A stretch of 64,000 nucleotides of DNA, taken from Microbulbifer harenosus. Lineage in GTDB: Bacteria > Pseudomonadota > Gammaproteobacteria > Pseudomonadales > Cellvibrionaceae. A program made the position numbers and the translations under genes. The stretch spans positions 1-64,000 of the forward strand of contig NZ_VANI01000018.1 in NCBI RefSeq assembly GCF_005771435.1, given 5' to 3'. Shown here one piece after another: positions 1-9,373 of the stretch; position 1 is the first letter of the stretch; each line of letters begins with the position of its first letter. The notes under the pieces are model-generated. The model saw nothing but the letters and a program-made list of their open reading frames with translations, ran no database searches and had not been told where the DNA came from.

Positions 1-473
1 TCTTCGACACCGAAAAGGCAGCGCCTCTCACCGGTGTGAAAAGCGTGCCGGCCACCTTTGACAAGGTCAGTGAGTTTGCCAACCGGGAGTTGCCGAAGGA
101 ATTTCCCAAGCAGTTTACCGACACGGTTATGACGCCCGAGTTTCAGGATCAATATGGGTGGCATTACCAGGAGGCCGTGGATAAAAAATTCCTGAAGAGT
201 AAATGGTCCACGAAAGTCAATGATTTCGAGGTTTATCTGGACACCACCGATCTTTCTGAAGCAGAGAAAGACCTCCTTAAGCGGCGTATGGAAATGCAGG
301 ACACCGTGGGCAACAACCAATACTACGAAGGCAATGGCCTCACTCGGGACAAGAACTCCAGGTCCGGCAACCACTACGGCGCGGTGGAAACGCTGAACTT
401 CGAGCGGCAGCCGGTCAACCTGCAACAACTGGAAGAGGCGGGCGCCATTACCTATGTCTCCAAGAGGTTTTAA
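1..473 (+). CDS. Toxin-tip-like protein, copy 1 (5' end outside window)
   Basis: The reading frame is open from base 3, so only the last ~156 residues of a longer protein are visible. They match the C-terminal half of the protein ending at 2028 almost residue for residue: both share the stretches KSVPATFDKVSEFANREL, TVMTPEFQDQYGWHYQEAVD and GNNQYYEGNGLTRDK. The copies differ most in a short block just after QEAVD (KKFLKSKWSTKVNDFEVY here against SGDLKNKWSTNTEAFGRY). The stop codon TAA is directly followed by the ATG of the next gene, so the pair is probably translated together. A variable C-terminal tip followed at once by a small acidic protein is the layout of polymorphic toxin/immunity modules. 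I do not recognise the catalytic fold, and the toxin role is inferred from the layout. Confidence 0.6.
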   Translation, partial: FDTEKAAPLTGVKSVPATFDKVSEFANRELPKEFPKQFTDTVMTPEFQDQYGWHYQEAVDKKFLKSKWSTKVNDFEVYLDTTDLSEAEKDLLKRRMEMQDTVGNNQYYEGNGLTRDKNSRSGNHYGAVETLNFERQPVNLQQLEEAGAITYVSKRF

Positions 474-1025
474 ATGAGTTGGATACAAAAACCGGAATAC
501 CCGGTAAAAGAGCAACTACCCAGAATCGAACATCACGAAAAACTGCCGGATGGCGCCGTGGAACTGGCAAGAACAACAGATCCGAATGAAGGTGATACGG
601 TTGTATTTGTGCGGCAGGGAAAATTTCTTAGTGTATTGGAGGCCGACAGCTGGCTGCTTAAAGATGGCACGCCCCACTACCGATGCTCACAAGCGGATTT
701 CCCCCTCGGGGTATTGCCTTGGTTCGCCGATGCCCTCACCGAGTTCCGCAAGCCACCGGCACAGGGCGGCCTGCACGCCGGTGCCATGACCAGCGCCGAC
801 GAGGACGTGGAGGGCGAGATGCTGTGTATTGAACGCGCCATGAATGCAGGCCGCGGCGTGGGTGGCTATACCATAGTCAACTGGTCTAGAAAAAGCCGCC
901 TGGTGTCTAGAGCAGAGCACTTTTCGCCACAACAAGTCACCTTTGCTGACAACTTCCTCTACGACGCCGGCCTACTGGATCTGATCCAAGATCTGGGAGA
1001 AGAGTATCGTCGCGGCGAGCTGTAA
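474..1025 (+). CDS. Putative immunity protein, copy 1
   Basis: A 183-residue soluble protein with no signal peptide or membrane segment. It starts at an ATG directly abutting the stop codon of the toxin-like gene. It is nearly identical to the protein at 2025-2576; most differences fall around residues 30-70 (for example VRQGKFLSVLEADSWLLKDG against VQQRDHLSILKADSWLRKNG), while the last two thirds are almost unchanged. Family not recognised. The immunity role is inferred from gene order, small size, acidic composition and co-duplication with the upstream gene. Divergence concentrated in one block, as in the partner gene, would fit co-variation of an interface but does not prove it. Confidence 0.5.
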   Translation: MSWIQKPEYPVKEQLPRIEHHEKLPDGAVELARTTDPNEGDTVVFVRQGKFLSVLEADSWLLKDGTPHYRCSQADFPLGVLPWFADALTEFRKPPAQGGLHAGAMTSADEDVEGEMLCIERAMNAGRGVGGYTIVNWSRKSRLVSRAEHFSPQQVTFADNFLYDAGLLDLIQDLGEEYRRGEL

Positions 1026-1113
1026 ATACTCGGGAACGAAGCAGCTGTAGCGGGAAAAAAAGCGTGAAATCGTTCAGGCGCTCGGTCTCCAGGACTTTGA
1101 AAGTCTCGGAGAA

Positions 1114-2028
1114 GTGGAGGTTGCCAAACCAGCCGAGGTCGTCCCCGATACCCGGAAGAAACCGAAACCCCATGAGAAAACCGATTTCAGCCAACGCAAA
1201 GGCATCCCGCCCACGTCTCTCGAGGATGCCGTCAGCCGCCTGAACTCTATGGCGGATGAAATTGCCCGCAACGGCTACCACCCCAAATACACAGACGCCG
1301 AGCTGAAAGCTCTGGCCGAAACCGGCGATATCTCGAAGGAACGCTATCAGGTCCGCTTTATGGAAAGCCGCCACCTGACCAACAACAGAGCACCGGGCAT
1401 GCTAGGTGCGCCCATGCGAGGCGTCAGCGGCAACGGCGCCAAGTACTGGTCCACCAGCTTCGATCAGTTGGAGGATGCCGATACCAATGCGCGCCTGATT
1501 TCGGACAAGCTTGGCCTCGACTACGATCCCAACGCCGAGTACACACTGATTGTCATCGACACCGAAAAGGCAGCGCCTCTCACCGGTGTGAAAAGCGTGC
1601 CGGCCACCTTTGACAAGGTCAGTGAGTTTGCCAACCGGGAGTTGCCGAAGGAATTCCCTAAGGAATTTACCGACACGGTTATGACGCCCGAGTTTCAGGA
1701 TCAGTATGGGTGGCACTACCAGGAGGCGGTAGACAGTGGCGATCTGAAAAATAAGTGGTCTACCAATACGGAGGCGTTTGGGAGGTATCTGGATACCACC
1801 GGTCTTTCCGAAGCAGAGAAAGACCTCCTTAAACAGCGCATGGAAATGCAGGGCACCGTGGGCAACAACCAGTACTACGAGGGCAATGGTCTGACCCGGG
1901 ACAAGATCGCCGGGTCCGGCAATCACTACGGCGCGATGGAAACGCTGAACTTCGAGCGGCAACCGGTCAACTTGCAACAACTGGAAGAGGCCGGCGCTAT
2001 TGCCTATGTCTCCAAGGGGTTTAAATGA
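1114..2028 (+). CDS. Orphan toxin-tip-like protein, copy 2
   Basis: A 304-residue protein with no signal peptide. The first ~65 residues are Lys/Pro/Glu-rich and linker-like; the remainder is a compact domain whose second half repeats the protein ending at 473. The same frame is open upstream to a TAG at 1048-1050 and reads REKKREIVQALGLQDFESLGEVEV. This suggests the gene is a displaced 3' piece of a larger toxin gene rather than a gene with its own secretion region. The start is uncertain: GTG at 1114 has no clear ribosome-binding site. YWSTSF near residue 110 and QQLEEAG near the C-terminus loosely resemble the STS and [QE]xE motifs of ADP-ribosyltransferases; this is only a hypothesis. The last codon overlaps the next gene through ATGA. 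Confidence 0.55.
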   Translation: MEVAKPAEVVPDTRKKPKPHEKTDFSQRKGIPPTSLEDAVSRLNSMADEIARNGYHPKYTDAELKALAETGDISKERYQVRFMESRHLTNNRAPGMLGAPMRGVSGNGAKYWSTSFDQLEDADTNARLISDKLGLDYDPNAEYTLIVIDTEKAAPLTGVKSVPATFDKVSEFANRELPKEFPKEFTDTVMTPEFQDQYGWHYQEAVDSGDLKNKWSTNTEAFGRYLDTTGLSEAEKDLLKQRMEMQGTVGNNQYYEGNGLTRDKIAGSGNHYGAMETLNFERQPVNLQQLEEAGAIAYVSKGFK

Positions 2029-2576
2029 GTTGGATACAAAAACCGGAATACCCGGTCAAAGAACAACTACCGAGAATCGAGCACCACGAAAAACTGCCGT
2101 ATGGCGCCGTGGAGTTGGCGAGAACAACGGAACCTAACGAGGGTGATACCGTTGTCTTCGTACAGCAGAGAGATCACCTGAGCATATTGAAGGCTGACAG
2201 CTGGCTGCGTAAAAATGGTACGCTCAAGTACCGATGCTCGCAGGCCGATTTCCCCTTGGGGGTTTTACCCTGGTTCGCCGATGCCCTCACCGAGTTTCGC
2301 AAACCGCCGGCCCAAGGTGGCCTGCACGCCGGTGCTATGACCAGCGCCGACGAGGATGTGGAGGGCGAGATGCTGTGCATTGAACGCGCCATGAACGCAG
2401 GCCGGGGCGTGGGTGGCTATACCATAGTCAACTGGTCTAGAAAAAGTCGCCTGGTGCCTAGGGCAGAGCACTTTTCGCCACAGCAAATCACCTTCGCCGA
2501 CAACTTCCTCTACGAGGCTGGCCTGCTGGATCTGATCAAAGACCTGGGAGAAAAGTATCGCCGTGGCGAGCTGTAA
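2025..2576 (+). CDS. Putative immunity protein, copy 2
   Basis: 183 residues, paralogous to the protein at 474-1025 with matching length and no gap visible. It overlaps the upstream toxin-like gene by four bases (ATGA), whereas copy 1 abuts its partner without overlap. The difference comes from one T more or fewer in the run before the stop (ggttttaaatg against gggtttaaatg). No localisation signal is visible, so it is probably cytoplasmic. As with copy 1, function is inferred only from its place behind a duplicated toxin-tip-like gene. Confidence 0.5.
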   Translation: MSWIQKPEYPVKEQLPRIEHHEKLPYGAVELARTTEPNEGDTVVFVQQRDHLSILKADSWLRKNGTLKYRCSQADFPLGVLPWFADALTEFRKPPAQGGLHAGAMTSADEDVEGEMLCIERAMNAGRGVGGYTIVNWSRKSRLVPRAEHFSPQQITFADNFLYEAGLLDLIKDLGEKYRRGEL

Positions 2577-2864
2577 AGAGTCGGAAGCGAATCACCTGTA
2601 GCGAGACAAAAACGTGAAATCGTGCAGGTACTCGACTTTGCCCCACCGCCATTACCCGCGAAAAGCTCCAGCCCGCCACGGAACTCGCCGATCTGCCCTG
2701 ATACCTCCGTATGTACTTAAGGCTCGCGCGCTAGAAACCGCCTTACGTTGGCCGTAGCATCAACATGTGAGTTGGAGGATTTCCTGACGATACGGAGTAG
2801 CCCGGAGGATATTCTTGTTAAGAATTACCCCCCGGGGCGTATCGCGCTCCGAAACTGGAGTTAA
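2577..2864 (+). pseudogene. Decayed start of a third toxin-module unit
   Basis: The ~80 bases after the stop at 2576 match the bases after the stop at 1025: tcgg-acgaa-cagctgtag-cg then cgtgaaatcgt-caggt-ctc. The same offset of 1551 bp applies. One base is missing relative to the upstream copy between the TAG and cgtgaaatc, and the similarity stops soon after, so no toxin domain follows. The rest, to 2864, shows no gene. It is the truncated end of the tandem array. Confidence 0.5.
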
Positions 2865-5800
2865 TTACAGGTCTTCAATTGTCACTGGTGCGCTTTCGCC
2901 CAGGCGGAAAGCGTTCAGTTTGCCACATTGTGCGAAATGGTTGCCGGAGTCCCAGGGACGGCCGGGCTGATCGACGTCGGCTTCCCAACCGGGTCCGCCA
3001 GAAATATAAGATTTTACTTCAAACCAGCCGTTGACCGTTTTCGAGCAATCCATCTCTACATCCAACATCCAGTAATGTTGCCCCCAACGGTTAAGTGGGG
3101 TCTCACCAAATCCGTCTACGCTTACTGTGCGCTTGGTGCCCCAGCTATCCGGCCACAGGTTAGTGGTCCAATCCAAAGGCGTACCCATTGCTTGGGTACT
3201 TTGCGCGGGCTCGGGCCCATACCAGTCGAGATAATTGTCGCCTGATTTCCACGGGGCGGTAGTAGTATTCAATAGATTTAAGTGCCGAATAGGAATCGAG
3301 CACTCGAAGTTACTGGTATCACAGTTTCTGCCCAGTACAGTGTTGGCATAATTGTGGTCTATACCGCCGAGAACAAACATATCCTGGCCGGATTGAGTGT
3401 CACCGTAAATAAATACCACCGTACGCTGCCATGGGTTTATTTCCACATCAGTAGGAATCACGTTTGTGCGCTGGTTATCACCCCAGAGGGTCGGCCACTC
3501 CGTAGGTTCTTCAACACCGCTTGGTGTATCCAGCTCCCATATGTATACACGCCCGTCCAACGCATTTATGCCCACCTCCAGGCGACCGTCGTTATCCAGG
3601 TCCGAAACCGCTGGCGAGCTGAATCCTGTATCCACATCCTTATATAAGTCGATAATTTCATTGCCGAGGTTATCGTAAAAATGCAGACCTCCCTCCCAAT
3701 GCGTATCGTTACCTATAAGAACAGTGCCGGAAGAATCTGCGATATTGGCGGAAACAAAGTCGATGGGAAAGCCTTTGCTGACAGCTTCCGTGGGAAAGCC
3801 GTTCACCATAGATCCGTCGGTCTCGAATGCCATCATAGTATTGCGACCTACAACTTCGACAATCTCCAGTTGTGGGTCATCATCCAGATTTACGGCTATG
3901 GTTCCATTCTGCGTATCCAGAATATCCGGATAGCCTACCGGCCAACCTGGCAGGAAATTGCCATTGCGGTCAATCAGGTAGCCTTGGCTAGAGGATTCTT
4001 CGGAGGTGGTACGCCGCACACTGGCGGAAAAGAAAATTTCGTAATTTCCGTCTCGAGTAAAGTCGGCAACTTGGAAGTCGCGGAAATGAAATACTTTATC
4101 ATCGAACGTGAATTCGCGTTTCACGTTACCATTTACATCGTAGTAGCGTAAGTAACGGTAAGCGCTGAAGCCGGTCTGGCTTGGAGGTGAATTGACACCT
4201 ACGATAATTTCCTTTTTACCATCATGATCCATATCCACCACACTCATGTGCACAGTTTCATAACTATGATGTTCGTCCAAAAGTAGTGGATAGCCGGATC
4301 TAGAGCTGCCGTCGGCATTTAGGACTCCCAGCCAATGCTGCCCCTTGCGATTAAGATCCGGGTCTTGTTGCTGGAATTTTATGTTGTAAATTAATTCTAT
4401 CTGGCCATCGCCGTCGAGATCAGAGGCGATAACGGGGGCCTGATGAAATAGTTCTGTCGGCGCCTGATTCTGTACCGGGCGGCCCGCTGGGAAACCTGGC
4501 GCGATACTGCCATCGTGTTGGAACGCCCACACTGGGCCGGCCTGTGAGGCGTCCGCCCACACACTGACCACAATTTCCTTAAAGCCATCGTTATTGAGAT
4601 CTGTAATAGTAGGGCCGGCAAGCACTGGGGTAGGTAATGTGACCGGGAAACCGGGACGCGGTTGACCGCTGGCATTCCACACATTTACCGTGAAATCTCC
4701 GAATGTAATGACTTCTTTGGTTCCATCATTATCCAGATCTTCGAAGGCAATAGCTCGGTTAATTCTAAGTCCAAAGCTATGGCCGTTTTCGGATACAGCT
4801 TTAGCCCAGCCTGGTTTTAGTTGATTGTCTACACGCACCATCACGCGCGACTCATTGAATCGGCCGTCGGTATTGAAGGCGCGCAAGCGGAGAATATAAA
4901 GGGCGCTTGGCAGACTGGAGATATCCCATTGGCTCAGTAATTGATCTTCTCCCTCCGCTGTACCTGAGGTGATAGTTACAAATGCCAGCTGATGATCCGG
5001 CGTATAGTGAGCGTACGCCAATTCATAATGAGAAAAGTTGGTTCCGACAATAGTGCCTCGCACTTCTTGACTATGGCCTTTGGCGGACCAGGGTTCGGGG
5101 GAGGTAATCTGAACGAAAATATCAGGCGGAGTACCCACATAATTCAAGGCTGACTCCGCGTTAACACGACCATGACCAGACATTGCATCCCAGCCAGGAT
5201 TCATTACGTCGTCAGCGGTTTGAGTAATGATATGCCGCACTTGTTCTTGATTGAGTGACGGGTTCTGTGCAAGCAACAAGGCTGCAAGGCCGCTTACATG
5301 GGGCGCAGCCATTGAGGTTCCGTCGATTTCCAGGTAGTTCTGGCCTACCACGCGATTTCCACTCTGGGAAAACCCAGAGTCGGCGGCAAGCAGCGAGAGT
5401 ATGCTTGTTCCGGGGGCTCCAACGTCAATTTTTGCTCCCCAATTGGAAAAGCCAGCCCTGACGTCACTTTGATCAACGGCGGCCACGGAGATCACCAGTG
5501 GATGGTTGGACGGGTGAGGCCATGCTGCAGGCCTGTCTTCATTACCCGCCGCTGCAACCAATACAGAGCCTTGCCCATAAGCGTATTCGAGAGCGTCATT
5601 AATTAAGCTGGAATCTCCGTACCCGCCCCAGCTGTTATTAATTACCTGTGCGCCATTATCTGCGGCATAAATCAATGCGTTTGCGAGGCTGGTTGCCAGG
5701 CCGTTGCCGCTGTCATCCAATCCTTTGACCACCATGATTTTGGCTTCGGGGGCAACGCCGATAACGCCCGTATCATTATTGCCGGTAGCTGATATGGTTC

Positions 5801-6599
5801 CGGAGACATGTGTGCCATGGCCGTGACCATCGGTGGGATCATTATCAGGGTTGGCACCGGGGTTTAATGGGCTCGATATACTTTCCCCGATGAAGTCGTA
5901 CCCATAGACATCATCAATATAGCCATTGTTATCGTCATCTATGCCATTGGATGCGATTTCGTCGGTGTTAATCCAAATCTGCCCCTGAATATCCGGGTGA
6001 TTAAAGTCCAACCCTGTATCAATTACCGCGGTGACAACCCCATTGCCTTGAGAATTATCCCAGGCATTCTCCATGGACATTTTTTTCAGCCCATACAGAT
6101 CGTCAAAACCTTGCCCCCAGGAGTTGAAGGAGCCAAAGTAAGGGTCATTGGGAGTATAACTTGTGGTATAGATATAGTTCGGTTCGGCGTAATCAACGTT
6201 CGACTCTGTACGCAGGGTATCAACAATCTCTCGCACGTCGGTGTCAGACGAAAATTTGAGAATGAATACATTTTCCAGCGCCGACTTTGCTGATCTGGAG
6301 GCGGATGTTACTCGCGATGCATTGCCTGGCAAGTTTTTAAACACTTTTTCATTGCTCTTCGCTTTGTACTTACGCGAAAGCTCGCCAATGGCTGAATTAC
6401 TCCTCAGTGATGGAGACTGTGCTCCATTTTTGTTCGGTTCACCTTTTAGCCGAACAATTACCTGGTTAGGAACGAACTGAAGTTCATCCCCCAACGGGCT
6501 TTGGACGTTTTGTGCAAAGGCGGCCGGAAATGCAAGCATACCGACAATCCCCGTAGCCAAAGCTTTGGCTCTAATCCGGAACCGACACCTAGAAAACAT
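2865..6599 (-). CDS. Secreted S8 (subtilisin-like) serine protease with FG-GAP/VCBS-type repeats
   Basis: 1244 residues. A signal peptide ends near residue 29 (FAAAFA-type cleavage before Q30). Residues ~40-145 form a fervidolysin/inhibitor-type propeptide ([12 protein letters not shown]...). The S8 catalytic domain spans ~150-485 with Asp194 (AVIDTG), His261 (GHGTHVSGT), oxyanion Asn353 (AAAGNE) and Ser429 (GTSMAAP). The region from ~600 to 1060 holds repeated calcium-binding-like blocks such as [30 protein letters not shown] and [10 protein letters not shown], typical of FG-GAP/VCBS beta-propeller repeats. A further ~180-residue C-terminal part is unassigned. A GAGGGA ribosome-binding site precedes the ATG. 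It stands alone and is visibly richer in A+T than the flanking genes, which may mean it was acquired separately. Expected to be an extracellular, calcium-stabilised protease. Confidence 0.9.
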   Translation of the reverse strand: MFSRCRFRIRAKALATGIVGMLAFPAAFAQNVQSPLGDELQFVPNQVIVRLKGEPNKNGAQSPSLRSNSAIGELSRKYKAKSNEKVFKNLPGNASRVTSASRSAKSALENVFILKFSSDTDVREIVDTLRTESNVDYAEPNYIYTTSYTPNDPYFGSFNSWGQGFDDLYGLKKMSMENAWDNSQGNGVVTAVIDTGLDFNHPDIQGQIWINTDEIASNGIDDDNNGYIDDVYGYDFIGESISSPLNPGANPDNDPTDGHGHGTHVSGTISATGNNDTGVIGVAPEAKIMVVKGLDDSGNGLATSLANALIYAADNGAQVINNSWGGYGDSSLINDALEYAYGQGSVLVAAAGNEDRPAAWPHPSNHPLVISVAAVDQSDVRAGFSNWGAKIDVGAPGTSILSLLAADSGFSQSGNRVVGQNYLEIDGTSMAAPHVSGLAALLLAQNPSLNQEQVRHIITQTADDVMNPGWDAMSGHGRVNAESALNYVGTPPDIFVQITSPEPWSAKGHSQEVRGTIVGTNFSHYELAYAHYTPDHQLAFVTITSGTAEGEDQLLSQWDISSLPSALYILRLRAFNTDGRFNESRVMVRVDNQLKPGWAKAVSENGHSFGLRINRAIAFEDLDNDGTKEVITFGDFTVNVWNASGQPRPGFPVTLPTPVLAGPTITDLNNDGFKEIVVSVWADASQAGPVWAFQHDGSIAPGFPAGRPVQNQAPTELFHQAPVIASDLDGDGQIELIYNIKFQQQDPDLNRKGQHWLGVLNADGSSRSGYPLLLDEHHSYETVHMSVVDMDHDGKKEIIVGVNSPPSQTGFSAYRYLRYYDVNGNVKREFTFDDKVFHFRDFQVADFTRDGNYEIFFSASVRRTTSEESSSQGYLIDRNGNFLPGWPVGYPDILDTQNGTIAVNLDDDPQLEIVEVVGRNTMMAFETDGSMVNGFPTEAVSKGFPIDFVSANIADSSGTVLIGNDTHWEGGLHFYDNLGNEIIDLYKDVDTGFSSPAVSDLDNDGRLEVGINALDGRVYIWELDTPSGVEEPTEWPTLWGDNQRTNVIPTDVEINPWQRTVVFIYGDTQSGQDMFVLGGIDHNYANTVLGRNCDTSNFECSIPIRHLNLLNTTTAPWKSGDNYLDWYGPEPAQSTQAMGTPLDWTTNLWPDSWGTKRTVSVDGFGETPLNRWGQHYWMLDVEMDCSKTVNGWFEVKSYISGGPGWEADVDQPGRPWDSGNHFAQCGKLNAFRLGESAPVTIEDL

Positions 6600-7156
6600 A
6601 AATTCCCTCTAAGAAGTGAAGTCTCTTTCAAAAAGTAGTTTTTTGGTAGAAGTAAAAAAATTCTTACAAAAGCGTTTCAAAAATATTAATAACCAGAAGT
6701 CGCTAATATTATGAATATACTTTTTATCAGGATGAAAAAGATGGGTTTAGCTTCCATACCTATTGCTTGACTACTGATCCTTCAGAGAAAGGCATAGAGG
6801 TAAAAAGGGCGGTTATGAATACCTAAGCTGCTGATACAGTTAGCGTAGCTATAGAAGCATCCCTTCAAAATCTAACCTGCTACCGGGTCGAGACTTTGAC
6901 ACTCATACCAAGGGGGTGCCTCCTCCCCTCTTGGGGCGGAGAGTGAAATATGAAGCATTCCTCGTTTCTCGGAGACAACTTGCTTGAGCCACGTAGTTTC
7001 GACTGAGTTGGCACACTAATAAAACGAGTTTTCGAATTGAGCTGGAGGTAGAGCGTCGATAGCTTTCAGAGCATCCCTACACACATTGCTGATATGTATG
7101 AAATGGAGCTGTCCGTTGGCGCGATCGCGGATAATTTACCGCGCCTCCGCGGATAT

Positions 7157-7190
7157 AAAAAAAACCGGCAGTAAGCATCCTTACTGCCGG
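7157..7190 (-). terminator. Rho-independent terminator, minus strand
   Basis: An 11-bp perfect stem, ccggcagtaag (7165-7175) with cttactgccgg (7180-7190) and loop catc, is flanked by eight A residues at 7157-7164, which read as a U tract on the minus strand. No intact minus-strand gene lies immediately upstream, so the transcript it ends is unknown. Confidence 0.8.
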
Positions 7191-7649
7191 TATGAATCAG
7201 ATGGTCCCAGCCATCTACGGTTACAACAACACTATCAAGAGCGAAATGAGGCATCCGTGCCTCTGCCAGGCCCTCCCACATTCCCGGCTTCCTAGGCTCT
7301 GTGGTTACCGGGCGGCCTGACTGTTCAGCTTGCGCCGAAGTCTTCCTGATCTGTTGCCGGCATTCCCTATTGGCTCTGTGGGAAATGGGCAACTACCAAT
7401 CCTTTGGCAAACTGGCTGAAGGGCGCTGTGCTGTTGCCGGTGAGGGAAGCAGTTCCGTCGCTTCCCTTGTTTGTTCCACCTTCCATGATGGACACCGGTA
7501 ACAGGGTGACTGCAATCCACCTTGCCGCGACTCCTGTGACGGCCGGGCATCGCGTCCCCTTCAACCTTGAAGCCCAATTTACGCAGAAGTCCATTACAGG
7601 TCGATCACACGCCATTACACGTCATTACACGAAGGTTGTTATGGCGCCG

Positions 7650-7855
7650 GCTCTACTCGTCATCCCGGCGAATGCCGGGATCCAGGTGCTGGAGTCTGGA
7701 TGCCGGATCAAGTCCGGCATGACGGGTGTTGCGGGGGCTGGATGCCGGATCAAGTCCGGTATGACGGGAGATGCGGGAGCTGGATGTCGGATCAGGTCCG
7801 GCATGATGGGAGATGCGGGAGCCGGATATCGAATCAGACCCGGTATGGCGGCGCG
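7650..7855. repeat. Tandem 42-bp repeat, four units, with leading inverted repeat
   Basis: Units start at about 7696, 7738, 7780 and 7822, each 42 bp after the last. The first three contain ctggatgccggatcaagtcc-like sequence followed by ggcatgacggg-gatgcggg; the fourth has drifted. Each unit contains the short palindrome ccgga-tcaag-tccgg. Just upstream, catcccggcgaatgccgggatcc forms a hairpin of the common proteobacterial intergenic type. The array ends ~155 bp before the HtrA-like gene. One frame stays open through it, but the encoded repeat is not protein-like. Confidence 0.75.
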
Positions 7856-8011
7856 ACGCGATGCTTGGGCTTTCACTACACTTTAAAATTGGTGCTTAAC
7901 TTACCGCGGCTGGTTTATGTGCTGGCCGCCATTTGCTTGTTGGGCCGCAGCCGATCCCGTAATATCGGCGGCCGTTTCGTCCATAAATTAAACAGCGCTG
8001 ACCTATCCACA

Positions 8012-9373
8012 ATGTCGAGAATTTATACGCGCCCCAATTACCGCGCCATTATGTCGGTTATCGCGCTACTTTTTATCGCGAGTTTTGCCAATGCGCAAAG
8101 CTATGAGCAGCTTTACAGCGATTACCGCGGCAGTCTGTACCAGATCCGCCTGATCGAACAGTCCTCCAATTCCAAGGCGGGTCTGGGCTCAGGTTTCCAG
8201 ATTTCTCCTGATGGACTGATTGTCACCAATTACCACGTCGTATCGGAGGCGGTGCACGACCCGGAACGATACATTCTTAGATACCTGTCGGTGGATGGAA
8301 AAAAAGGGGATCTTGAGCTGCTGGATGTAGACGTGATCAACGATCTGGCGATCCTGCGTCAAAAGGGCGAGCCGGGACCGGATTCCCTGCGCCTTGCGCA
8401 GAATCCACCGAGCAGAGGAGAAACCATCGTTTCCATGGGCAACCCGCTGGATCTCGGCATGACCATTGTGCCGGGCACCTACAACGGTATTGCTACCGGC
8501 AGCTTTTACGACCGCATCCATTTTTCCGGTTCCATCAATCCGGGCATGAGCGGCGGCCCGGTGGTCAATCGCAATGGGGAAGTGGTGGGGATCAATGTGG
8601 CCACGGCAGGCAATCAGATCAGTTTCCTGGTGCCAGTGGACAAGTTGGTTGCGCTGCTCGCGGATTTCCGCAAAGAAATGACTGCGGGTAATGGTCCCAT
8701 CGCCCTGCAGCCAGTGATTAACCGTCAGTTACACAATAATCAACAGCGCATCATCGACCAGATTCTGAACGCCGACTGGCAACTGCGTCCTCTGGGCGAT
8801 GCGCTGGTAGTGGGTGAAATCGTGCCGGCGATACAATGCTGGGGAAACTCCACCGACGATGAGGACGAACCCATCCAGCAGGTCGCCAAGGGCTGTACCG
8901 GCCAGGACGTGGTGTACCTGTCGGAGACCTTTGATACCGGGAGGGTGGAGTATGAATTCTTCTGGCTGGAATCCGACGATACACTGGCCTCTTCACGTTT
9001 TTACAGCGCCTATGAAGACGAGATGAGCGGCTTCTACCCGGGTAACAGTGCCGGCGAAGACGATGTGACCGAATTCAACTGCAAGCAACAGTTCACCACC
9101 CACCCGCGCAACGGTGCGGACCAGAGCACCGATGACAGCAGTACACAGAAGCCGCCCAGGGCCAATGGCAACACGGAGCCCGCCATTGCGCGCACGTCTT
9201 TTTGCGTGCGTCGCTATAAGGAATTTCCGGATCTCTACGATGTGTTTTACGTAAGCCTTACCGTGGACCAGGCCAACCGCGCGCTGGTAAGCCACTTTAC
9301 CCTGTCCGGATTCACCAAAGAGTCTGCCAGTGCGTTTACCGACAAGTTTGTGAGCGAGATTCAATGGCACTGA
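8012..9373 (+). CDS. HtrA/DegP-like trypsin-fold serine protease
   Basis: 453 residues from the ATG at 8012; an alternative ATG at 8051 would leave a shorter signal peptide (MSVIALLFIASFANA). The open frame runs further upstream through the 42-bp repeats, but that part is not credible as protein. The chymotrypsin-fold domain covers ~35-220 with His75 (TNYHVV), Asp111 (INDLAIL) and Ser180 (NPGMSGGP), the S1C motifs. No PDZ domain follows; the C-terminal ~230 residues are an unassigned periplasmic domain, so it differs from DegP/DegS architecture. Its end overlaps the FHA membrane-protein gene by 10 bases, implying coupled translation and probably a shared envelope function. Confidence 0.85.
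   Translation: MSRIYTRPNYRAIMSVIALLFIASFANAQSYEQLYSDYRGSLYQIRLIEQSSNSKAGLGSGFQISPDGLIVTNYHVVSEAVHDPERYILRYLSVDGKKGDLELLDVDVINDLAILRQKGEPGPDSLRLAQNPPSRGETIVSMGNPLDLGMTIVPGTYNGIATGSFYDRIHFSGSINPGMSGGPVVNRNGEVVGINVATAGNQISFLVPVDKLVALLADFRKEMTAGNGPIALQPVINRQLHNNQQRIIDQILNADWQLRPLGDALVVGEIVPAIQCWGNSTDDEDEPIQQVAKGCTGQDVVYLSETFDTGRVEYEFFWLESDDTLASSRFYSAYEDEMSGFYPGNSAGEDDVTEFNCKQQFTTHPRNGADQSTDDSSTQKPPRANGNTEPAIARTSFCVRRYKEFPDLYDVFYVSLTVDQANRALVSHFTLSGFTKESASAFTDKFVSEIQWH

Larger units (their letters stand above)
6600..8011. other. Long non-coding interval
   Basis: About 1.4 kb without a convincing gene. The part next to the protease (6600-6760) is A+T-rich and probably holds its promoter. 6917-6941 holds a small GC hairpin with cccc-tctt-gggg. 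7165-7190 is a strong minus-strand terminator. 7191-7620, read on the minus strand, gives several short open stretches in different frames with protein-like composition, perhaps a decayed gene, but I recognise nothing. 7692-7855 is a tandem repeat described separately. Confidence 0.5.

Noticed and set aside
7640..7860. Possible CRISPR array
   Set aside because: Units are directly adjacent 42-bp copies without unique spacers, and no cas genes are nearby.
7700..8011. N-terminal extension of the HtrA-like frame through the 42-bp repeats
   Set aside because: The encoded sequence is a repetitive MPDQVRHDG-type pattern from non-coding repeats; the signal peptide after 8012 is a far better start.
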